In this document: positions 1-9,703 of the stretch, one piece after another
How positions within the stretch are numbered: the first letter of the stretch is position 1
Layout: every line of letters begins with the position of its first letter
Assembly: GCA_902540995.1 (NCBI GenBank)
Contig: CACBOY010000002.1
Span: forward strand, 1-64,000
From: an uncultured SAR86 cluster bacterium
GTDB lineage: Bacteria > Pseudomonadota > Gammaproteobacteria > Magnimaribacterales > AG-339-G14
Length of the DNA stretch: 64,000 nt
Reading direction: 5' to 3'
The notes under the pieces: generated by a model
The model's database searches: none
The model's input: the letters and a program-made list of their open reading frames with translations, nothing else
What the model was told of the DNA's origin: nothing
Program-made: the position numbers and the translations under genes

Positions 1-2
1 AT

Positions 3-1295
3 TTAGATTATGAAATTTCTGGTTCCGATTTAGTTGATACTCCAATAACGCAGAGACTTGAGTCTCTTGGAGCTGAGATTTTTTATGCCCATGATGCCTC
101 AAATGTAGCAGAAAAGGATTTGGTTGTTATTTCGTCGGCTATTTCACATGAGAATTTGGAAGTATCTGAGGCTGAAAAATTAAAAATTCCAGTTATCAAA
201 AGAGCTGAAATGCTGGCAAATTTAATGATGCTTAAAGAAAGTGTTGCAATAGCAGGCAGTCATGGCAAAACCACTATAACTTGTATTCTTGCTCATATTT
301 TTAGCATTAATGAACTTGATCCTACATACATCATTGGCGGGAAGGTAGAATCTTTTGCATCAAATGCAAAGCTTGGCAAAGGCAAACATATTTTTACCGA
401 AGCTGACGAAAGTGACGGCTCATTTTTATTATTAAGACCCCATAAAGCAGTAATTGCGAATATTGATAACGATCATTTGGAGGCTTATGACAACAGTCTT
501 GAAAAATTAAAACAATCCTTTAAGGACTTTTGTCTGAAAACTCCCTTTCAAGGTCGAATATTTGCCAATGGTGATTCTCCTGAAGTAGTAGAAGTCATTG
601 AAAATCTTCCTCGTAATGTATCTTTGTTTGGTTTTTCTGCAAACAACGATTTTCAAATATTAAATTTCATGCAAGACAAAGATGGTTCTAATTTTGTTTT
701 ATTTGATAAAGAAAAAAACAATAAAATGAGCTTTAAGACAAATATGCTGGGAAAGCATAATATTTTAAATTCAGCAGCAGCTATCACTGTAGCTCTCGAT
801 GAAGGAATATCTTATGAAGGAATAAAGCAGGCTTTAGAAAAATTCATTGTTATTGAAAGAAGGTTTCAACTCATATCAGAAAAAGTCTTTGAAAAAGATA
901 TAATTCTTATCGATGATTATGGACATCATCCAGAAGAGTTAAGCGTTTCAATTAATACAGTCAAAGAAGTTTGGCCCAATAGAAAACTATTGGTAGTTTT
1001 TCAGCCCCACAGGTATTCCCGTACAAAAGCTTTGTTTGACGATTTTGTAAGGCTTTTGTCTTCTTGCGAAAACTTAATTCTTTTAGAGATCTATCCAGCA
1101 AGTGAAAAACCGATTCCAAACTATGAAAGTGATGACCTTATTAGAGAGATACATAAGTTAAATCCATCGGCAAAATTGGTAAGAGGCATAGAGGAGGCAT
1201 ATGATGCAATGAAAGAAATTGCTGAGGATAATTTCATTTTTCTAACGCAAGGAGCTGGAAATACTTCATTGCTAGCAAAAAAATTTAAAAATTAA
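3..1295 (+). CDS. murC: UDP-N-acetylmuramate--L-alanine ligase MurC (5' truncated by window edge)
   Basis: GSHGKTTIT P-loop and Mur ligase architecture (DDYGHHP, FQPHRYSRT); frame stays open upstream to base 3 (LDYEISGSDLVDTPITQRLESLGAEI), so TTG 120 is not the true start. Confidence 0.95.
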   Translation, partial: LDYEISGSDLVDTPITQRLESLGAEIFYAHDASNVAEKDLVVISSAISHENLEVSEAEKLKIPVIKRAEMLANLMMLKESVAIAGSHGKTTITCILAHIFSINELDPTYIIGGKVESFASNAKLGKGKHIFTEADESDGSFLLLRPHKAVIANIDNDHLEAYDNSLEKLKQSFKDFCLKTPFQGRIFANGDSPEVVEVIENLPRNVSLFGFSANNDFQILNFMQDKDGSNFVLFDKEKNNKMSFKTNMLGKHNILNSAAAITVALDEGISYEGIKQALEKFIVIERRFQLISEKVFEKDIILIDDYGHHPEELSVSINTVKEVWPNRKLLVVFQPHRYSRTKALFDDFVRLLSSCENLILLEIYPASEKPIPNYESDDLIREIHKLNPSAKLVRGIEEAYDAMKEIAEDNFIFLTQGAGNTSLLAKKFKN

Positions 1296-2212
1296 TGAAG
1301 ATAGAAAATCTAAGCATTGGTATTGTCTGTGGAGGCTTTTCAAATGAAAGAGAAATTTCTTTGAGAGGAGCTCAGTCAATTCATCAAACCTTGATTGCGA
1401 AAAACATAAATTCCAGACTTATTGATATCAGAGATAAAAACGAAATGCATGACAAAAAAATGTATGACGGTATTGATTTTGCTCTTGTAATGATTCATGG
1501 AAAAGGTGGAGAAGATGGAGAAGTCCAAGAGTTTTTATCGTCATTGAATATTAAATTTTCAGGAAGTGACATTACAGGCCTGAAAAATTCGTATGATAAA
1601 ATACTGACAAAACAAATTTGGAGTGAAAACAAAATAAATACTCCCCAATATGTGTCGGACATTTTTGACTGGTCTGATCTTCCTGACTTTTTAAAAAAAG
1701 CTTCAAAGTTGGTTATAAAACCAAGCAAGGAAGGTTCAAGTCTTGGAGTATCTATTATAAAAAATAATTCTGAAAATTTTTCAAAGGCCATTAAACATGC
1801 AAAAAAGTTTGAAGGCACTCCAATTATTGAAGAATTTATTCCTGGAAGAGAGCTTACTATCTCGGTTTTGGGAAATTTAATATGTGATCCAATAGAAATT
1901 GAAGCTCAAGAAGAGTTTTATAATTTTGAAGCAAAATATAATAGAACTGATACATCTTATAGCTTTCCTATTTTTGCTGAAGACAAACTAGCTAAGCTTA
2001 AAAAGCTTTCAAAGAATGCTTTTGATCTTTTAGGGTGTGATAAATGGGGGAGAGTAGATTTAATTGAATACGAAGATAAATTCTACTTCATTGAGGTGAA
2101 TACCGTTCCAGGAATGACAGAGACCAGTTTAGTGCCAAAATCAGCAGAAAAAGAAGGTTTAAATTTTTTTGAACTCATAAAAAAAATAATAATAGACTCT
2201 ATTGATAATTGA
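1295..2212 (+). CDS. ddl: D-alanine--D-alanine ligase
   Basis: ATP-grasp motifs (KPSKEGSSLGVS, EEFIPGRELTISVLG, EVNTVPGMTETSLVP); overlaps the murC stop. Confidence 0.95.
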   Translation: MKIENLSIGIVCGGFSNEREISLRGAQSIHQTLIAKNINSRLIDIRDKNEMHDKKMYDGIDFALVMIHGKGGEDGEVQEFLSSLNIKFSGSDITGLKNSYDKILTKQIWSENKINTPQYVSDIFDWSDLPDFLKKASKLVIKPSKEGSSLGVSIIKNNSENFSKAIKHAKKFEGTPIIEEFIPGRELTISVLGNLICDPIEIEAQEEFYNFEAKYNRTDTSYSFPIFAEDKLAKLKKLSKNAFDLLGCDKWGRVDLIEYEDKFYFIEVNTVPGMTETSLVPKSAEKEGLNFFELIKKIIIDSIDN

Positions 2213-2243
2213 GTTCTTTTGACTTAGACTTCGCATGTTTTCT

Positions 2244-2266
2244 TGAGTCTTACCTTTAAAGACTCA
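2244..2266 (+). promoter_or_regulatory. Hairpin in the rpsF leader (candidate ribosomal-protein leader element)
   Basis: TGAGTCTT-ACCTTTA-AAGACTCA, perfect 8-bp stem with 7-nt loop, just upstream of AAGGAGG and the TTG start of rpsF. Confidence 0.45.
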
Positions 2267-2284
2267 TACCCATAAGGAGGCAAA

Positions 2285-2842
2285 TTGAATCATTACGAAA
2301 TTATTTATATTTTTAACCCTGATGAAAAAGAGCTGGGTAAATCTCTTTTCGATAAAATATTAGAAACAACCAAATCCATTAAAGGTCAGATACATAGATC
2401 TGAAGAAATTGGCTCAAGAAGATTGGCATACCCAATAAAAGATTTCTATCGAGGCGAGTACTTTTTAATCAACTTAGAGTGTAATTCCTCTGAGCTAGCA
2501 TCAATAACCGACCTTTTTAAATTTAATGAAAATATTTTAAGGACATCCGTTTTAAAGAAAAAACAAGCTGAAATTGGCAAATCAGCTCTTATGGAACAAA
2601 CCAAAGACTCTTCATATGAAAAAGATTCAAAAGACGAAGGCCTTGTAAAAAAAGTTTCAAATGAAGCAAAAGAAGTTTTATCAAAAGCAGAAGAAGTAGT
2701 TGAAGACGCCATTGAAGAAGTCAAAGAAGCTGCTGAAAAAGTCGAAGAGGTTGTTGAAGAAGTAGTTGAAGAGGCAAAAGAAAAAGCAAAAGGAGTTTTT
2801 GCGAAAGTTAAGAATGTTTTTAAATCAGATAAGAAAAAGTAA
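2285..2842 (+). CDS. rpsF: 30S ribosomal protein S6 with long charged C-terminal extension
   Basis: N-terminus [14 protein letters not shown] and [24 protein letters not shown] typical of S6; TTG start preceded by AAGGAGG; precedes rpsR. Confidence 0.93.
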   Translation: MNHYEIIYIFNPDEKELGKSLFDKILETTKSIKGQIHRSEEIGSRRLAYPIKDFYRGEYFLINLECNSSELASITDLFKFNENILRTSVLKKKQAEIGKSALMEQTKDSSYEKDSKDEGLVKKVSNEAKEVLSKAEEVVEDAIEEVKEAAEKVEEVVEEVVEEAKEKAKGVFAKVKNVFKSDKKK

Positions 2843-2847
2843 GATTT

Positions 2848-3111
2848 ATGAGAAGACAAAAAGATAACAAAAGAAGAAATCAGAATCAGGATAACTTTCT
2901 AAAGCCTAAAAGAGCTTGTCAATTTACTGCAGCAGGCGTTGAAGAAATTGATTATAAAGATGTTGAGCTTTTAAAAAAATTCATAACAGAAACAGGAAAG
3001 ATTATTCCAGCACGTATGACCGGTACAAGTGCAAAGTATCAACGCCAACTTACTAGAGCCATAAAAAGAGCAAGGCTTTTGGCATTATTACCTTTTACAG
3101 ATAGTCATTAA
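2848..3111 (+). CDS. rpsR: 30S ribosomal protein S18
   Basis: [54 protein letters not shown]. Confidence 0.97.
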   Translation: MRRQKDNKRRNQNQDNFLKPKRACQFTAAGVEEIDYKDVELLKKFITETGKIIPARMTGTSAKYQRQLTRAIKRARLLALLPFTDSH

Positions 3112-3115
3112 AAGC

Positions 3116-3568
3116 ATGAAGTTAATTCTACAAGAAAGCATTACTGGATTAGGTAATCCTGGAGACTTGGTCCAAGTTAAATCAGGTTATGGTAGAAATT
3201 ATCTTTTACCTTCAGGCAAAGCGATTATTGCCAATGAAGAAAATATGAAGGTTTATGAAGCAAAACAAGAAGAATTGAAACTTCAGGAAGAAAAAAGGCT
3301 AGAAAGTGCAAAAGAGATTTTTGAAAAAATAAATGAAATTTCCGTCTCCCAAAATGTAGCGATTTCCGAGGAAGGCACAATGTATGGCTCAGTAGGAACG
3401 AAAGAGATTTCAGAACTTTTAGAAGCAAATGATTTCCAAATTGAAAGAAGTGCGGTCAGACTCCCTGAGGGTTCGCTCAAAGAACTCGGAAATTATGTGA
3501 TTGATATCGAATTGCATCCTGAAGTTATAGCTAAAATTAATCTCGAACTAAAACCCGAAGAATCTTAA
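3116..3568 (+). CDS. rplI: 50S ribosomal protein L9
   Basis: MKLILQESITGLGNPGDLVQVKSGYGRNYLLPSGKA. Confidence 0.97.
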   Translation: MKLILQESITGLGNPGDLVQVKSGYGRNYLLPSGKAIIANEENMKVYEAKQEELKLQEEKRLESAKEIFEKINEISVSQNVAISEEGTMYGSVGTKEISELLEANDFQIERSAVRLPEGSLKELGNYVIDIELHPEVIAKINLELKPEES

Positions 3569-3616
3569 AATCTAATTGTCTTCATTCTTCAGTAGTGGGA
3601 GAATATCAGCCCTGCT

Positions 3617-4996
3617 ATGAGAAAAGGAAACGACTTACCATCATCTATTGAAGCCGAAAAAGCTGTTCTTGGAAGCATTATTTTAGAACCAACGCTTTGG
3701 GATTCATTGTCTGTAGAAGTTGATGAAAGTGATTTTATTGCCAATGAACATAAGTTAATTTATCGAGGCATCAAAAAACTGATTGATCTTGGATCGGAGA
3801 TTGACACCGTTACTTTGATTGAATCTCTTTCAAACGATAGCGATCTTTCATCTCTTTCTAATTTTGATCGAGTGAGTTATGTAAAAAATTTGGTATCTGA
3901 AACACCAGGCACAGCTAACTTTGTTAATTATACAAACATCATTAAACAGTCTTCTTCGCTTAGGAAATTAATATCAACTGCAGCTGATATCTCTTCTTTG
4001 GCAAAGGAAGCAGATACTTTTGAAAGCGAAAGCGCTCTAAGCGAGGCTGAAGATAAATTAATAAAACTCAGAGACTCAATTCAGAGAAGTTCTGGTCCAA
4101 TGTTAGCTAAAGATTTGATAAAACCGGTTTACGACAAGATAGATGAGACCATAAGATCTGATGGAGATTTGGTAGGGATAAGCACAGGCTTTAGAGATTT
4201 AGATAAGCTCACAATGGGCTTACAACAAGGAGATTTATTCATTATTGCAGGTCGACCCAGTATGGGAAAGACTGCTTTTGCTCTCAGCATTGCAGGACAA
4301 TTGGTAAATGATGGCATACCATCAGTCCTTTTTAGTTTGGAAATGTCGGCAAGATCAATTATGTACAGGTTGATATCCCTGCTAGGAAAAATAGAATTAA
4401 AAAAACTATTCGAAGCAAAAAATCTTTCTGATAATGATTTTAATGAGATAGAGAACTCTCTTTCTTTACTTAGTAGATCCAAATTTTTTATTGATGATAC
4501 ATCTTCATTATCTCCATCAGAAATTCTCTCTCGATCAAGAAAGCTTAAAAGAGAAAATCCCGATTTAGGTCTGATCATCATCGATTACATGCAGTTGATG
4601 AATGCTGATAATAAAAACGATAATCGTGTTTCAGAAATGAGTGAAATTTCAAGATCTTTAAAAGCTCTGGCAAAAGAAATTGATGTCCCGGTAATAGCTT
4701 TATCTCAATTGAATAGAGCACCTGAAACAAGGACAGGAAAAAGACCTGTTCTTGCTGACCTAAAGGATTCTGGAGCGATTGAGCAAGATGCTGATATTGT
4801 GACTTTTGTTTTTCGTGCAGAAAAATACGAACAAGATCTTGAAAATAAAGGGCTTGCAATAATTGATGTAGCAAAACATAGAAATGGGCCTACAGGTTCA
4901 GTGAAATTGCATTTTTCAGATAAATATACAAAGTTCCAAGATCTTGCCCCAGACGATCCAGCTCTAAGAAATCCAGATTTTTCAGAAGAAGATTGA
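3617..4996 (+). CDS. dnaB: Replicative DNA helicase DnaB
   Basis: Walker A GRPSMGKTAFAL; FSLEMSARSIMYRL; IIDYMQLM; no intein. Confidence 0.96.
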   Translation: MRKGNDLPSSIEAEKAVLGSIILEPTLWDSLSVEVDESDFIANEHKLIYRGIKKLIDLGSEIDTVTLIESLSNDSDLSSLSNFDRVSYVKNLVSETPGTANFVNYTNIIKQSSSLRKLISTAADISSLAKEADTFESESALSEAEDKLIKLRDSIQRSSGPMLAKDLIKPVYDKIDETIRSDGDLVGISTGFRDLDKLTMGLQQGDLFIIAGRPSMGKTAFALSIAGQLVNDGIPSVLFSLEMSARSIMYRLISLLGKIELKKLFEAKNLSDNDFNEIENSLSLLSRSKFFIDDTSSLSPSEILSRSRKLKRENPDLGLIIIDYMQLMNADNKNDNRVSEMSEISRSLKALAKEIDVPVIALSQLNRAPETRTGKRPVLADLKDSGAIEQDADIVTFVFRAEKYEQDLENKGLAIIDVAKHRNGPTGSVKLHFSDKYTKFQDLAPDDPALRNPDFSEED

Positions 4997-4997
4997 A

Positions 4998-6065
4998 TTG
5001 AATCGTCCGACATTTGTAGAGATCGATCTAAAGGCTTTGGACTTTAATCTTAAAAGTCTTAAGAGCTCTGTACACTCTGCTAAATTTTTTCCAGTCGTAA
5101 AAGCTGATGCATATGGCCACGGCATAGATAAAATTACGAAACACATCCAAAGTAAAGTTGATGGATTTTGTGTTGCAACGTCTGAAGAGGCCATAAATCT
5201 TCGTTCAAAATCAAAAAAACCTATTTTAGATTTGGAAGGGCCTTACGATTTAGCCGATATGAAGGCTCTTCTCAAAAACGATATAGAGTTTGTTATCCAC
5301 TCTAGCAGGCAGCTTAATTTTTTAAAGCAAATTAAGAAATTCAAAGAAAGTCATCAGATATGGCTTAAATTTGACTCAGGAATGAATAGACTCGGCTTTT
5401 CAATTGAAGATTCTTCAATAATTTTTGAAGAAGTTTCAAAAAAAACAAACCAAATAGTTTTAATGAGTCATTTTTATTCTTTTAAAGGTAATGCAATACA
5501 ACTAAAGAAATTTAAGGATCTTGAGAAAAGATGCTCATCTGATGAAATTTCTGTAAAGAAAAGCCTATGCAATTCCGGTGGCATGATTAATTATCCTGCT
5601 TCGCAGAAAGATATTGTAAGACCTGGGATAAGCATGTTTGGCAGTAGATCAAACTTAAAAGATAAAAACATTAAGCTTGAATCTGTAATGACTTTGAAAT
5701 CAAAGTTCATTTCTTTAAAAGAAATTGAAAAAGGAGAAAAGGTTGGTTACGAAGGGACTTGGCAGGCCAAAAAGCGAACTAAAATAGGTATTTTGCCAGT
5801 AGGGTATGGTGATGGGTATCCAATAAACTTGAGCAATTGCGGGAAAGTATTGATTAAAGGAAAATTAGCGCCGGTAATCGGTAAAGTCTCAATGGATATG
5901 GTTGCAATTGATTTATCAAATATAAGTAAAATTAGTTATAAGGATGAAGTTATTTTATGGGGTAAAGGCCATGAAGTAGACACAGTGGCTAAATATGCTA
6001 ATAATAGTTCTTATACGTTAATGACTGGAATAACAAATCGCGTAAAAAAGGTATATAAGTTATGA
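4998..6065 (+). CDS. alr: Alanine racemase
   Basis: PLP site VVKADAYGHG; CATSEEAINLR; DMVAIDLS; TTG start. Confidence 0.93.
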   Translation: MNRPTFVEIDLKALDFNLKSLKSSVHSAKFFPVVKADAYGHGIDKITKHIQSKVDGFCVATSEEAINLRSKSKKPILDLEGPYDLADMKALLKNDIEFVIHSSRQLNFLKQIKKFKESHQIWLKFDSGMNRLGFSIEDSSIIFEEVSKKTNQIVLMSHFYSFKGNAIQLKKFKDLEKRCSSDEISVKKSLCNSGGMINYPASQKDIVRPGISMFGSRSNLKDKNIKLESVMTLKSKFISLKEIEKGEKVGYEGTWQAKKRTKIGILPVGYGDGYPINLSNCGKVLIKGKLAPVIGKVSMDMVAIDLSNISKISYKDEVILWGKGHEVDTVAKYANNSSYTLMTGITNRVKKVYKL

Positions 6066-7174
6066 AAATTAAAGTTTTAAAAGAAACCCCAAGAAACATA
6101 AAAGAGTTTCCTGTTGAAAACGAATACAACCTTTCTAAGGAAGAAGTCACTGATATAGCTGAGATTTTTAGTACTCCCTTAACAGGTTCTTACAATTGGG
6201 ACTATACGGTTCAAGATAATAGAATCAAAAGACTTTACGAACTTGGAAAAGATCTCAATTGGAATGCAGAAAAAGACATCGATTGGGACAGACCTTTACC
6301 TGAAAGAGGAGATACACCTCCTCCTATATTTTGGGACGATTACGAACCTTATCAAAAGCTCTCCACAGAAGATAAATTCACTTTCATGAGTCATAGAGGA
6401 GCTTGGTCTTTAAGCCAATTTTTGCATGGCGAACAAGGTGCTTTGTTAGTAGCATCGCAACTCGTATCTTGTGCTCCAACTTTCAATGCAAAGCTTTATG
6501 CTGCATCTCAAACCTTTGATGAAGCAAGACATGTTGAAGCATTTAATAAATACATCCAATCTAGAGTTGGAATTATGTATCCTGTAGGAACAGGTCTGAA
6601 GTCTTTACTTGATAAAATTTTGACTGACCCTAGATGGGACCTCAAATTCATCGGGATGCAAATAATCATAGAAGGGCTTGCTCTTGCTGCTTTTAATCTT
6701 GCGAGACAAGGTACTTTTGATCCTGTTTTTAAAGATATGCTTTACTTAATTATTAGGGATGAGGCAAGACACGTGACGTTTGGTGTAAATTATTTAGAGG
6801 AGTTTGTAAAAACCCTTTCTGATGAAGAAAGAGAGGAAAGAGCTCAATTTGCTTATGAGGCTTGTGTTGTGATGAGAGGTAGATTGATGTCTTCAGAAGT
6901 ATATGAACATTTTGGATGGGATGTGGAAGATGCCATTGCTTTTCAAAGTAAGTCCGATGTTACCAACAACTTCCAACACTTGTTGTTTACAAGAGTCGTA
7001 CCTAACTTAGCAAGAATTGGCTTATTAACTGATAAAGTCAAACCTTTGTATGACGAACTGGGTGTTTTGGATTATCAAGACTGGCCAACGGATGGAGAAA
7101 TTGATTGGGCGTCTCTTTCAAGGCCGCTGGATCAATCGGAAGAAGTAGAAGAAGGTCAGTTTATATCCATCTAA
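6062..7174 (+). CDS. Ferritin-like diiron protein of unassigned function
   Basis: Two E/D-E-A-R-H metal-ligand helices (DEARHVEAF and DEARHVTFG) plus EQGALL and IIEGLAL helices, a carboxylate-bridged diiron pattern; overlaps alr stop. Confidence 0.7.
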   Translation: MKIKVLKETPRNIKEFPVENEYNLSKEEVTDIAEIFSTPLTGSYNWDYTVQDNRIKRLYELGKDLNWNAEKDIDWDRPLPERGDTPPPIFWDDYEPYQKLSTEDKFTFMSHRGAWSLSQFLHGEQGALLVASQLVSCAPTFNAKLYAASQTFDEARHVEAFNKYIQSRVGIMYPVGTGLKSLLDKILTDPRWDLKFIGMQIIIEGLALAAFNLARQGTFDPVFKDMLYLIIRDEARHVTFGVNYLEEFVKTLSDEEREERAQFAYEACVVMRGRLMSSEVYEHFGWDVEDAIAFQSKSDVTNNFQHLLFTRVVPNLARIGLLTDKVKPLYDELGVLDYQDWPTDGEIDWASLSRPLDQSEEVEEGQFISI

Positions 7175-7245
7175 TTTATCTCTGATAAAGTTTTCTAAAT
7201 AGCTTTAGACTATTCTGATATACTAGTGAACCATCTTGTATGAAA

Positions 7246-8874
7246 AAGATGGCTTCAAAAAATCCTAAATTCTTATTTGTAACTGGTGGAGTCGTCTCTT
7301 CTATCGGTAAAGGTATTCTTTCAGCTTCACTAGGCTCTCTTTTAGAGAGTAGAGGGTTAAAAGTTACAGTGATGAAGCTAGATCCATACATAAACCTTGA
7401 TCCTGGCACAATGAGTCCTTTTCAACATGGCGAGGTTTTTGTTACAGAAGATGGTTCTGAAACCGATCTCGATCTTGGGCATTATGAAAGATATTTGAAC
7501 TCTAAAATGTCGCATAAAAATAATTTTACTGCAGGTCAAGTGTATGAAGATGTTCTTAAAAGGGAAAGAAAGGGAGAATTTTTAGGTTCAACCGTACAAG
7601 TAATTCCTCATATCACCGATGAGATTAAAAAAAGAATTGCCTATGGCGCAGGCGATAATGACATCGCAATTATAGAAATTGGTGGAACCGTTGGCGATAT
7701 TGAGTCACAACCTTTTTTAGAAGCAATTAGGCAAATGAAACTTGAGTTGGGATCTGAAAGGACACTATTTACACACTTAACTTTCGTACCTTATTTAGCA
7801 TCATCAGGAGAAACTAAAACAAAACCAACTCAACATTCAGTGAAAAGTCTGTTATCTCATGGCCTGCAAGCAGATATTTTAATTTGTCGGTCTGAACAGA
7901 ATCTTTCAAAAGCAGATTGTAGAAAAATTGCTTTGTTTACCAACGTAAATGAAGATTGTGTTTTTACATTACCTGATGTGCCATCAATATACGCAATCCC
8001 TGTAATGATGAATAAACAAGGCTTAGATCAGCAAATAGTAGAAAAACTAAAATTAAAGTGTTCTAAGCCAAAACTTAATGATTGGAAAAGAGTTACTAAA
8101 CTTGAATCAGAGCAAAAAGGAGAGACTAAAATCGCGATGGTAGGTAAATATACTGAATTGGTAGATTCATATAAATCAGTAAATGAAGCTTTAATTCATG
8201 CGGGCATCCACAATAAGACAAACGTAAAAATTGAGCATATAGATTCTGAAAGATTCAATAAGGGAGTAGAAAATTTAGAAGCTGATGGCATTTTAATTCC
8301 AGGAGGATTTGGAAATAGAGGCGTCAAAGGAATGCTTAACGTAGCAAAGTTTGCTAGAGAGAATAACATCCCTTATTTTGGGATATGCCTAGGGATGCAA
8401 GTTGCGGTCATAGAATTTGCAAGAAATGTATTGAAATTGGATGCTGACAGTACTGAGTTTAAGAAGAACACCCAGCATCCAGTAATAGGATTGATTACAG
8501 AATGGCTTGATGAAGATGGACTTATTCAGTATCGGTCGGAAGACTCTGACAAAGGGGGTACTATGCGTTTAGGAAGTCAGGTATGCCATTTAAAGAAAAA
8601 TAGCAAAATGGCAAAGCTTTACAAAAAACTCAAAATTTTTGAACGCCACAGACATAGATATGAATTTAATGGCAATTATGAGTCGGCATTTAATAAAAAT
8701 GGTATGACTGTAGTTGGAAAGTCTGAAGACGATACCTTGGTCGAAGCAATTGAAATTAAGAACCACAAATGGTTCATTGGTTGTCAGTTTCATCCTGAAT
8801 TCACATCCGATCCAATAAATGCACATCCGCTTTTCAAAGGATTTATTAAAGCTGCTAAGTTAAACTCTAAGTAA
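7246..8874 (+). CDS. pyrG: CTP synthase
   Basis: [37 protein letters not shown]; GATase motif FGICLGMQ; start probably MASKN (track gives 7240). Confidence 0.97.
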   Translation, partial: KMASKNPKFLFVTGGVVSSIGKGILSASLGSLLESRGLKVTVMKLDPYINLDPGTMSPFQHGEVFVTEDGSETDLDLGHYERYLNSKMSHKNNFTAGQVYEDVLKRERKGEFLGSTVQVIPHITDEIKKRIAYGAGDNDIAIIEIGGTVGDIESQPFLEAIRQMKLELGSERTLFTHLTFVPYLASSGETKTKPTQHSVKSLLSHGLQADILICRSEQNLSKADCRKIALFTNVNEDCVFTLPDVPSIYAIPVMMNKQGLDQQIVEKLKLKCSKPKLNDWKRVTKLESEQKGETKIAMVGKYTELVDSYKSVNEALIHAGIHNKTNVKIEHIDSERFNKGVENLEADGILIPGGFGNRGVKGMLNVAKFARENNIPYFGICLGMQVAVIEFARNVLKLDADSTEFKKNTQHPVIGLITEWLDEDGLIQYRSEDSDKGGTMRLGSQVCHLKKNSKMAKLYKKLKIFERHRHRYEFNGNYESAFNKNGMTVVGKSEDDTLVEAIEIKNHKWFIGCQFHPEFTSDPINAHPLFKGFIKAAKLNSK

Positions 8875-8877
8875 AAA

Positions 8878-9699
8878 ATGAGTGATTTAGTTAAAATAGC
8901 AAAAATAGAGATTTCAAATTCCAACAAACTTTGCGTCATTGCTGGTTTAAATGTTTTAGAAGACGATCAGCTTACTTTCAAGGTTGCTGAAAGATTAAAA
9001 AAAATTACTGAAGCTCAGGGGAATTCATTCATTTTTAAAGCTTCTTTTGATAAAGCTAATCGCTCATCTGTAGATTCCTATCGAGGACCGGGCCTTGAAA
9101 AAGGCTTAGAAATTTTTAGAGAATTAAAAAAAAGAGACTATCAACTCATTACCGACATTCATGAAATAAACCAAGTCGAACAAATATCAGAGGTTGTTGA
9201 TATTATCCAAATACCTGCTTTTTTATGCAGACAAACAGATCTTATCAAAGAAGCTTGCCAGTCTGGAAAGCCGTTAAACATTAAAAAAGGACAATTTTTA
9301 TCTCCTGATCAAATGAAAAATATCATTGAAAAATGCTGCAATTTTGGCAACGATCAAGTCATGCTTTGTGAGAGGGGTACTTCTTTTGGTTATGATAATT
9401 TAGTTGTAGACATGTTGGGCATGTCTAAATTAAAAACTTTTAAATGCCCAATTATTTTTGATGTTACTCACTCTCTTCAACTCCCCGGTCAAGGAAAAAC
9501 TGCCGCTGGTGGTAGAGGAGATCAAGCTGAAGACTTAGCCAAAGCCGGAGTATCTTTGGGCATAGCTGGCCTATTTATAGAAGTCCATCCCAATCCTAAA
9601 GAAGCTCTCTGTGATGGTCCATCGGCAACGCCTTTAGATCAATTTGAAACTCTTTTAACTAAAGTCAATGCTGTTGATCAGGCAGTAAAAGGTTTTTAA
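8878..9699 (+). CDS. kdsA: 3-deoxy-8-phosphooctulonate synthase
   Basis: FKASFDKANRSSVDSYRGPGLEKGL; FDVTHSLQLPG; HPNPKEALCDGPSA. Confidence 0.95.
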   Translation: MSDLVKIAKIEISNSNKLCVIAGLNVLEDDQLTFKVAERLKKITEAQGNSFIFKASFDKANRSSVDSYRGPGLEKGLEIFRELKKRDYQLITDIHEINQVEQISEVVDIIQIPAFLCRQTDLIKEACQSGKPLNIKKGQFLSPDQMKNIIEKCCNFGNDQVMLCERGTSFGYDNLVVDMLGMSKLKTFKCPIIFDVTHSLQLPGQGKTAAGGRGDQAEDLAKAGVSLGIAGLFIEVHPNPKEALCDGPSATPLDQFETLLTKVNAVDQAVKGF

Positions 9700-9703
9700 G
9701 AAA

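Noticed and set aside
2640-2842. Possible DNA tandem repeat in the 3' end of rpsF
   Set aside because: The repetition is at the amino-acid heptad/undecad level (E/K/V/A) with no fixed-length nucleotide repeat; better explained as a coding helical tail.
2446-2859. 137-aa antisense ORF, Ser/Thr/Phe rich ([16 protein letters not shown])
   Set aside because: Mirror of the GAA/GTT-rich rpsF tail; low-complexity antisense artefact.
4978-5013. Intein or insertion in dnaB or recA
   Set aside because: Both proteins have normal length and continuous motifs.
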